DNA from: an uncultured Coriobacteriaceae bacterium
Lineage (GTDB): Bacteria > Actinomycetota > Coriobacteriia > Coriobacteriales > Coriobacteriaceae
Reading direction: 5' to 3'
Length of the DNA: 54,678 nt
Assembly: GCA_949298635.1 (NCBI GenBank)
Contig: CASFXG010000014.1
Span: 1 to 54,678 of the forward strand
Below are positions 48,750 through 54,678 of the stretch, piece by piece. The notes below the pieces were generated by a model, which was given only the letters and a program-made list of their open reading frames with translations, made no database searches and was not told where the DNA came from. How positions within the stretch are numbered: the stretch's first letter is position 1; each line of letters starts with the position of its first letter. A program made the position numbers and the translations under genes.

Positions 48750-50567
48750 CTACTCCTCCCCGCCATCTTCCGCAAACTGCGCGTTGTAGAGCTCGGCATA
48801 GAAACCGCCCCGAGCGAGCAGCTCTTCATGCGTACCGGATTCCACGATGTCGCCGTCGCGCAGCACGAGGATCTTGTCGGCGCTGCGGATCGTGGAGAGC
48901 CGGTGCGCGATCACGAAGCTCGTCCTCCCCTGCATGAGGGCATCCATGGCACGCTGGATGCGCTCCTCGGTGCGCGTGTCCACGTTCGAGGTCGCCTCGT
49001 CCAGGATGAGGATGGGACGATCCGCGATGAAGGCGCGGGCGATGGTGAGCAGCTGGCGCTGGCCTTGGCTCACGTTCGAGGCGTCCTCGTTGAGCTCGAA
49101 CTCGTAGCCGCCGGGAAGCGTGCGGATGAAGTGGTCGGCGAGCGCAGCCCGAGCGGCGGCATGGACCTCGTCATCGGTGGCATCGGCGCGGCCATAGCGG
49201 ATGTTCTCCAGAATCGAGCCCTTGAAGAGCCACGTATCCTGCAGCACCATGGCGAAGTTGCGGCGAAGCTCGGCGCGCGGAAGGTCGCGCACGTCGATAC
49301 CGTCGATGGAGATGGAGCCCCCGTTCACGTCGTAGAAGCGCATGAGGAGCTTCATGAGCGTCGTCTTGCCTGCGCCTGTCGGGCCCACGATCGCCACTGT
49401 CTGTCCCGGCTCGACCGAGCAAGTGAAGTCGTGGATGATCGTCTTCTCCGGCACGTAGCCGAAGCGCACGTGCTCGAAGGAGACCGCGCCCTTGCAGGCA
49501 GGCAGCTCGCGGGCGGGCGCGTCCGCACGCTCCTCCTCTTCGGCAAGGAACTCGAAAACGCGCTCCGCGGCGGCAGAAAGCATCTGAAGCATGTTCGAAA
49601 CCTGCGTGAGCTGCGTGATGGGTTGCGTGAAGTTGCGGACGTACTGCATGAACGCCTGGATGTCGCCGACGGTGATGGCGCCCGCGACCGCGAGGAACGC
49701 GCCGATGGATACGACGGCCACATACGCGAGGTTCGCGACGAAGTTCATGATGGGTTGCATGAGGCCGCTGAAGAACTGCGAGCGCCAGCCGGAATCGTAA
49801 AGTCCCTGGTTTTCGGTATCGAAATCCTCGAGCGCGCGATGCTCGCGGTTGAAGACCTTGATGACGTTCTGCCCGGAAAAGCTCTCCTCGATAATGCCGT
49901 CCACACGGCCCAACAGCGCCTGCTGACGGCGGAAATACCGCTGCGATGTGCGCACCACGAGCACCACGAGCACGAGCGAAACGGGAACGGTGAGGAACGT
50001 GACGCCCGCGAGGACGATCGACACGGACACCATCATGACCGTCACGCCGATGAGCTGCGTAATCGAGGTGATGAGTTGCGTCACGCTCTGATTGAGCGAC
50101 TGGCCGAGCGTGTCGACGTCGTTCGTCACGCGGCTGAGCACGTCGCCCACGGAGTTGGTCTCGAAATAGCCGAGCGGCATGCGGTCGACCTTCTGGATGA
50201 TCTCGCGGCGCAGGCGGTAGCACACGCGCTGGGTGATGCCCGTCATGAGCCATCCTTGCAGGAAGTTGAGGAACGCCGAGGTCACGTAGAGGCACATGAG
50301 CGTCGCGAGGATGTACCCGATTGCCTCGAAATCGATGCCGCCCGTCCCGGCGACCTTGCTCGCGATGCCCTCGAAGAGCTTCGTCGTCGCCTGGCCGAGG
50401 ATCCTTGGCCCAATGACGTTGAAGACCACGGATCCGATCGCGCACGCGATCGCTATGAGCAGCGCAATGCGCTCATGAGCGATATAGGAGATGAGGCGCT
50501 TGATCGTACCCTTGAAATCCTTGGCGCGCTCGGCGGCAGGCCCGCGCCTTCCCATGGGACCCGGCAT
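48750..50567 (-). CDS. ABC exporter half-transporter (membrane-ATPase fusion), subunit 2
   Basis: A 605-residue type IV ABC exporter half: six membrane segments in residues 30-315, then an ATPase with Walker A GPTGAGKTTLMKLL, Q-loop MVLQDTWLFKG, signature NVSQGQRQLLTIARA and Walker B ILILDEATSNVDTRTEER, with H-loop VIAHRLSTI. All catalytic residues are canonical. It pairs with the overlapping upstream gene to form a heterodimer, likely exporting a drug, lipid or peptide. It starts at ATG 50567, which shares one base with the stop of subunit 1; AGGAGG is ten bases upstream. Confidence 0.93.
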   Translation of the reverse strand: MPGPMGRRGPAAERAKDFKGTIKRLISYIAHERIALLIAIACAIGSVVFNVIGPRILGQATTKLFEGIASKVAGTGGIDFEAIGYILATLMCLYVTSAFLNFLQGWLMTGITQRVCYRLRREIIQKVDRMPLGYFETNSVGDVLSRVTNDVDTLGQSLNQSVTQLITSITQLIGVTVMMVSVSIVLAGVTFLTVPVSLVLVVLVVRTSQRYFRRQQALLGRVDGIIEESFSGQNVIKVFNREHRALEDFDTENQGLYDSGWRSQFFSGLMQPIMNFVANLAYVAVVSIGAFLAVAGAITVGDIQAFMQYVRNFTQPITQLTQVSNMLQMLSAAAERVFEFLAEEEERADAPARELPACKGAVSFEHVRFGYVPEKTIIHDFTCSVEPGQTVAIVGPTGAGKTTLMKLLMRFYDVNGGSISIDGIDVRDLPRAELRRNFAMVLQDTWLFKGSILENIRYGRADATDDEVHAAARAALADHFIRTLPGGYEFELNEDASNVSQGQRQLLTIARAFIADRPILILDEATSNVDTRTEERIQRAMDALMQGRTSFVIAHRLSTIRSADKILVLRDGDIVESGTHEELLARGGFYAELYNAQFAEDGGEE

Positions 50568-52879
50568 CAGCGCTCACCTCCTTCCAGGGCGACCGCACCT
50601 GCGGCGGTGCTCGCCTGCGTCGTTTCCTCGAGCCCGAGTTCCGCGGCGGAGAGCTGACTCTTGGCGATCTCGAGATACTCGGGGCAGGTGCGCAGAAGCT
50701 CCTCGTGCGTTCCCTTACCTACCACGCGGCCGTCATCGAGCACGATGATCTCCTCCGCGTGCATGATTGTCGCGATGCGCTGGGCGACGATGATGATCGC
50801 CGCATCGCTCGCACGTTCCGCGAGCTCGGCACGGAGCGTTGCGTCGGTCTTGTAGTCGAGCGCGCTGAACGAATCGTCGAAAACGAGCACGCGCGGCTTG
50901 ATGGCCAGGGCACGCGCGATGGAAAGACGCTGGTTCTGGCCGCCGGAAACGTTCGAGCCGCCCTGGGAGATCGGGCTCTGGTAACCATCGGGCTTGCCGT
51001 CGATGAACTCGGTCGCCTGCGCGATCTGCGCCGCATCGACCATGTCGGCGTCCGACATGGTCGGGTCGCCATATTTGATGTTGCTCTCGATGGTGCCGCT
51101 GAAGAGCATGCGCTTCTGCGGCACGTAGCCGATCTGGCGACGCAGCTCCTCGAGACTGATATCTCGGATATCCACGCCGTCAAGGGTGATGGAGCCCTCA
51201 GTGACGTCGTAAAGGCGCGGGAGCAGTTGAACGAGCGACGACTTGCCGCAACCGGTGGAGCCGATGATCGCGGTGGTCTTGCCCGGTTCCGCCGTGAAGC
51301 TGATGTGCTCGAGCGTAGGCACGTCCGCATCCGGGTAGGTGAACGTCACGTCGTTGTAGGCAACGACACCGCGCCACCCCTCCCCGCCCTCGCGGGAGAC
51401 GCGCTGCTCCGGCGCCGGGTCCTCGATGCTCGAACGGGTGGCGAGCACCTCCTGCACGCGCTCGGCGGCGACGTCGGCGCGCGGCAGCATGACCGAGATC
51501 ATGGTGATGATCATGAAACTCATGATGACCTGCATGACGTAGTTGATATACGCCATAAGGTCGCCGACCATGATGGTGCCGGCATCCACGCCTTGGCTTC
51601 CGAACCACACGATGGCGACGGTGGATGCGTTCATCACGATGAGCATGACCGGCATGAGGACGGACATGCAGCGGTTCGTGAAGATGTAGGTGCGCGTGAG
51701 CTCACAGTTGGCATCGTCGTAGCGACCCTGCTCGTACGCTTGGCGGCCGAAGGCGCGGATGGGCATGATACCGGTTATGATCTCGCGCGCGACGAGGTTG
51801 TTCCGATCCACGAGCTTCTGCATGATGCGGAACTTGGGCATGGTGACGCCCATGAGCACGCCGATCGCGACGGCGATGACGGCAACCGCCACCACGAGGA
51901 TGGGCTCGAGCCCCACCGGGTTCGCGAGCACGCGCACGAGCGAGCCGATGCCCATGCACGGCGCGAAGAGCACGATGCGCATGCACATCACGAGCACCAT
52001 CTGGATTTGCTGGATGTCGTTCGTCGCGCGCGTGATGAGCGATGCGGCAGAGAACTTGTTCATCTCGGCGGGAGAGAAGTCGAGCACCCGCTCGTAGAGG
52101 TCATGGCGCAGGTCGCGCGCGATGGCTGCTGAGGTCTTCGATGCGTTGAACGCAGCGAGAATGGCGCAGAGGGCGGAGAAGAGTGCGAATGCGAGCATGG
52201 TCGCTCCCTGGCCGAAGAGATAGTCGGTCTGCACCTGGTTGAGGTCGACGCCGGCGCGCTCATAGACGTAGCGCACATACGCGATGGCGCGCGACTCGAC
52301 CATGCTGTCGCCCGTGTCGCCGAGCGCGTCCACGATGGTGGCGCGCGACGCGGCGAGGTCGTCTGCCGAGATCATGCCCGCGTCCACGAGCTTGGAGATG
52401 TCGTCCATGTCGATGGTGTCGCCGAACATGGCCTCCATTTGCTGGAGGGCGGCGGCCTGCGCTTCCGGCGAGGTACCGGTCGAAAAGACCTGCCCGGCGC
52501 ACTGGGCGAACGATTCGATCGGGATGCCCTGCGCCATCTGGTAGACGAGCATCTCCGCCTCGGCGAGGGGCCGCGCGAGCGCGGCGCGGTCGTCGGCGGT
52601 GCCCGTGAAGGAGCGCACGGCGTCGCCCTCGCCCGCGCTGTAGGCGGCCTCGACCCGCGCGGCCTCGTCTTCCGTGAGGAAGAGCTCAACCTGGGCGAGG
52701 TCGTCGGCGCGGATCTCGTCCGGCACCGGGCTCTCGATGCCGCCCTGGCTGATGCCCACGTCCACGATGTCGCTCATGAGGCCCGGAAGCGTGAGCTCGC
52801 AGTTGGCTTGAATGCACAAGAGGGCCAGCGCGATGACAAGATTCACCACGTGGCATTTAAGAAACCTGAATATCTTCAA
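50567..52879 (-). CDS. ABC exporter half-transporter with large extracytoplasmic insertion, subunit 1
   Basis: A 770-residue ABC half-exporter. Between the first and second membrane helices lies an insertion of about 180 residues (acidic, Ala-rich; from about residue 40 to 225), which topology places outside the cell. The normal core follows, with Walker A GSTGCGKSSLVQLL, signature NVSGGQNQRLSIARA and Walker B VLVFDDSFSALDYKTD; Asp in place of the catalytic Glu (DDS) suggests a degenerate ATPase site as in heterodimeric exporters. It starts at TTG 52879 after GGGGGAG; the open frame runs on to 52957. A TATATAT box (52892-52898) may be its -10. Confidence 0.88.
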   Translation of the reverse strand: MKIFRFLKCHVVNLVIALALLCIQANCELTLPGLMSDIVDVGISQGGIESPVPDEIRADDLAQVELFLTEDEAARVEAAYSAGEGDAVRSFTGTADDRAALARPLAEAEMLVYQMAQGIPIESFAQCAGQVFSTGTSPEAQAAALQQMEAMFGDTIDMDDISKLVDAGMISADDLAASRATIVDALGDTGDSMVESRAIAYVRYVYERAGVDLNQVQTDYLFGQGATMLAFALFSALCAILAAFNASKTSAAIARDLRHDLYERVLDFSPAEMNKFSAASLITRATNDIQQIQMVLVMCMRIVLFAPCMGIGSLVRVLANPVGLEPILVVAVAVIAVAIGVLMGVTMPKFRIMQKLVDRNNLVAREIITGIMPIRAFGRQAYEQGRYDDANCELTRTYIFTNRCMSVLMPVMLIVMNASTVAIVWFGSQGVDAGTIMVGDLMAYINYVMQVIMSFMIITMISVMLPRADVAAERVQEVLATRSSIEDPAPEQRVSREGGEGWRGVVAYNDVTFTYPDADVPTLEHISFTAEPGKTTAIIGSTGCGKSSLVQLLPRLYDVTEGSITLDGVDIRDISLEELRRQIGYVPQKRMLFSGTIESNIKYGDPTMSDADMVDAAQIAQATEFIDGKPDGYQSPISQGGSNVSGGQNQRLSIARALAIKPRVLVFDDSFSALDYKTDATLRAELAERASDAAIIIVAQRIATIMHAEEIIVLDDGRVVGKGTHEELLRTCPEYLEIAKSQLSAAELGLEETTQASTAAGAVALEGGER

Positions 52880-53278
52880 CGAACTCCCCCCTATATATAA
52901 GTGTACGCGCATCGCGAGCCGCCCTAGGGCGAGCAAAAACGTGCGGTAAAACGTCAAACGTCTGACTTGTACCCCACCGCGACGAAACGTGAGAAGCGAT
53001 GCTGGACATTATCTTACGAGCCACAACATCTACATTGCTTCGGTACCGTACTAATCTTCCGAAATATCCATTCGGAGTTTGATCAAGCTACCGCACAAGC
53101 CTCTCCTAAAGATACGTATTGAACTGCCTAAGACACGTGATAGAATCCTCAAGGCAGATTAATGGGATTATCTTCAAATCTCTTCATGAAGATTGCACGT
53201 ATACGAAGAGATATGTGCTATAGTTCCTATCTGTTTGTTCAGCCGGATAGTTCCAGACCACCCAAGGAGGGTTTGAAT
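52880..53278. other. 399-bp divergent intergenic region between the ABC exporter and rpmB
   Basis: Holds promoter elements for both sides: TATATAT (minus strand, near 52895) for the ABC operon, and two candidate promoters for rpmB at 53119-53146 and 53216-53224. It is lower in GC than the flanks. No gene is seen. Confidence 0.6.
53119..53146 (+). promoter_or_regulatory. Candidate rpmB promoter P1
   Basis: TTGAAC (53119-53124), 16 bases, TGATAGAAT with TAGAAT (53141-53146) as an extended -10. A second extended -10 (TGCTATAGT, 53216-53224) lies closer to the gene. Confidence 0.55.
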
Positions 53279-53467
53279 ATGTCCAAAGTTTGCGAAGTCT
53301 GCGGTAAGCACCCCGTTGCTGGTCGCTCCATCAGCCACTCCCACCGCGTGACCAACCGTAAGTTCCGTCCCAACATCCAGCGCGTCTACTGCGTGGTCGA
53401 CGGCCAGCGCAAGAAGATGAACGTCTGCACCACCTGCCTCAAGTCCGGCAAGGTTGCTCGTTCATAG
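53279..53467 (+). CDS. rpmB: 50S ribosomal protein L28 (zinc-binding form)
   Basis: A 62-residue ribosomal protein: MSKVCEVCGKHPVAGRSISHSH, RVTNRKFRPNIQRV and CTTCLKSGKV. Two CxxC pairs make this the zinc-dependent form. ATG 53279 follows AAGGAGGG. It is divergent from the asp23-to-ffh block as in Bacillus, although two ABC genes intervene. Confidence 0.97.
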   Translation: MSKVCEVCGKHPVAGRSISHSHRVTNRKFRPNIQRVYCVVDGQRKKMNVCTTCLKSGKVARS

Positions 53468-53500
53468 CATTCCCTCTCCTTGGGATTATCTTTGTGCTTG

Positions 53501-53530
53501 AAAGCGCGTCCTTCGGGGCGCGCTTTTTTT
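53501..53530 (+). terminator. rpmB intrinsic terminator
   Basis: AAAGCGCG, nine-base loop, then GCGCGCTTTTTTTG, about 34 bases after the rpmB stop. Confidence 0.9.
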
Positions 53531-53633
53531 GTTTGCATCGTCGTCCCGTCGCGCCTCGGTTATTCGCTGGCGCTCTCGAAATTGTCACCGTTCAAGCGCA
53601 TTCATTTTTCCTGCTCAGCAGGCTGACAAAAAT

Positions 53634-53663
53634 TGAAGCGTTAAAAATATTTGAAACGCTTAA
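53634..53663 (+). promoter_or_regulatory. Candidate operator upstream of adhE
   Basis: An inverted repeat AAGCGTT-N12-AACGCTT (53636-53661), wider match TTGAAGCGTT...AACGCTTAA, about 95 bases before the adhE start. It does not match the Rex consensus TTGTTAA-N4-TTAACAA that often controls adhE, so a different regulator is possible. Confidence 0.5.
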
Positions 53664-53706
53664 ATTTACCATTTACCGGAATCTTACCGTTCGCCGAGAA
53701 ATATCT

Positions 53707-53715
53707 TGCTAAAAT
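53707..53715 (+). promoter_or_regulatory. Extended -10 promoter element of adhE
   Basis: TGCTAAAAT (TAAAAT at 53710-53715), about 40 bases upstream of the start codon. No convincing -35 element is seen at 17 bases. Confidence 0.5.
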
Positions 53716-53755
53716 CGTGGCTGTAGGATAAGTCACCATACGCAAGGAGAGACAC

Positions 53756-54678
53756 ATGGTGAAAAAGGCATCCTCTGCCCCTGAGGTCATCGACTCCGTC
53801 GACGCCCTCGAGGCGAAGCTCGTGCAGATGCGCGAGGCCCAAAAGGTCTTCGCCACCTACACGCAAGAGCAGGTGGACAAGATCTTCTTCGAGGCCGCCA
53901 TGGCCGCCAACAAGCAGCGCATCCCGCTCGCCAAGATGGCGGTCGAGGAGACGAAGCGCGGCGTGCTCGAAGACAAGGTCATCAAGAACCACTACGCAGC
54001 CGAGTACATCTACAACGCCTACAAGAACACGAAGACCTGCGGTGTCATCGAGCGCGATGAGGCCTACGGCATGACCAAGATCGCCGAGCCGATCGGTATC
54101 GTGGGCGCGGTCATCCCCACCACGAACCCCACGTCGACGGCCATCTTCAAGACGCTCATCTGCCTGAAGACCCGCAACGCCATCATCATCTCGCCGCACC
54201 CCGCAGCCGCGCAGTGCACCATCGCCGCCGCGAAGGTCGTACTCGAGGCCGCCGTCAAGGCCGGCGCGCCCGAGGGCATCATCGGCTGGATCGACCAGCC
54301 CACGCTTGAGCTCACCGCGAAGCTCATGAGCGATGTCGACATCATTCTCGCCACCGGTGGCCCCGGCATGGTGAAGAGCGCCTACTCCTCCGGTAAGCCC
54401 GCCCTCGGCGTCGGCGCCGGCAACACCCCCGTCGTCATCGACGACACGGCCGACATCCTGAACGCCGTGAACTCCATCATCCACTCCAAGACGTTCGACA
54501 ACGGCATGATCTGCGCCTCCGAGCAGTCCGTGACCGTGCTCGACTCCATCTACGACGACGTCAAGGCCGAGTTCCAGCGTCGCGGCTGCTACTTCGTGAA
54601 GAAGGGCAAGGAGCTCGAGGCCCTGCGCGAGGCCATGTTCAAGAACGGCGCGCTCGACCACCGCATCCCCGGCATGCC
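53756..54678 (+). CDS. adhE: Aldehyde-alcohol dehydrogenase AdhE (N-terminal part, cut by window end)
   Basis: The first 307 codons of a protein that matches the acetaldehyde-CoA dehydrogenase half of bifunctional AdhE, which reduces acetyl-CoA to acetaldehyde and ethanol in fermentation. Visible features: AKMAVEETKRGVLEDKVIKNHYAAEYIYN, EPIGIVGAVIPTTNPTSTAIFKTL, TGGPGMVKSAYSSGKPALGVGAGNTPVVID and the catalytic Cys in FDNGMICASEQS. The start is ATG 53756 with AAGGAGAG upstream. Whether the iron-alcohol dehydrogenase half follows cannot be seen here; a monofunctional acetaldehyde dehydrogenase remains possible. Confidence 0.9.
   Translation, partial: MVKKASSAPEVIDSVDALEAKLVQMREAQKVFATYTQEQVDKIFFEAAMAANKQRIPLAKMAVEETKRGVLEDKVIKNHYAAEYIYNAYKNTKTCGVIERDEAYGMTKIAEPIGIVGAVIPTTNPTSTAIFKTLICLKTRNAIIISPHPAAAQCTIAAAKVVLEAAVKAGAPEGIIGWIDQPTLELTAKLMSDVDIILATGGPGMVKSAYSSGKPALGVGAGNTPVVIDDTADILNAVNSIIHSKTFDNGMICASEQSVTVLDSIYDDVKAEFQRRGCYFVKKGKELEALREAMFKNGALDHRIPGM

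Noticed and set aside
53634..53663. A Rex-binding site upstream of adhE
   Set aside because: The half-sites AAGCGTT/AACGCTT and 12-base spacing do not fit TTGTTAA-N4-TTAACAA.

Overview
This 54.7 kb, GC-rich (roughly 60-65% G+C by eye) window comes from a bacterial chromosome. Its gene order resembles the Firmicutes/Actinobacteria block asp23-fakA-recG-...-plsX-acpP-rnc-smc-ftsY-ffh with rpmB divergent. The high-GC coding, the divIVA-like gene between coaD and yceD, the clostridial-type thyA and the short fermentative context (adhE) fit a gut member of the Coriobacteriia, probably Collinsella-like. That placement is inference. Nearly all genes lie on the minus strand; only a MATE exporter, a MerR regulator, rpmB and adhE (cut by the window end) are on plus. 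No tRNA, rRNA or CRISPR array was seen.

Layout. 103-6516 (read right to left): a DUF948-like membrane protein, an RsbW-like anti-sigma factor, a SigB/SigF-type sigma factor and an AI-2E-family permease form a tight operon that may be autoregulated, followed by alaS and ruvX. 6713-9409: rarA and a dGTPase. 9629-14698: an A24 peptidase, an ATP-grasp ligase, a GT2 glycosyltransferase, rluD and lspA. 14764-18071: ileS under a full T-box leader. 18223-20790: a VOC protein, a TudS/DUF523 protein, a double zinc-ribbon protein and a NYN-LOTUS protein. 20983-24369: three tandem paralogous zinc-ribbon membrane proteins of unknown function with a shared 25-nt leader motif. 24612-28015: ftsH carrying a frameshift, divergent from a MATE transporter. 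28234-32602: an rRNA methyltransferase, folA-thyA, and a YitT membrane gene driven by a MerR-type 19-bp-spacer promoter shared with a divergent merR. 32656-48419: the SRP/SMC/lipid/ribosome block. 48750-52879: a heterodimeric ABC exporter lying between asp23 and rpmB. 53279-end: rpmB and adhE.

The most unusual aspect is the density of long inverted repeats in the gaps between otherwise ordinary housekeeping genes: at least twelve, falling into recognisable families. One family has a conserved core inside locus-specific arms (3243, 24473, 34195). One shares the terminal sequence TGTAAAATTACCCCAG (1, 29168, 41680). One is built from a GGGGACGTGTTCC motif (6604, 40163, with a single copy inside the ileS T-box leader). 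One is a perfect 41-bp palindrome that contains the stop codon of merR and of ftsY at the same internal position and shows a compensatory base-pair change. Four such elements sit side by side between ftsY and ffh. These look like an undescribed set of small intergenic hairpin elements, some reused as terminators.

Starts were chosen by ribosome binding site, spacing and family length; several differ from the longest open frame. Functional calls are homology by eye, not database results.
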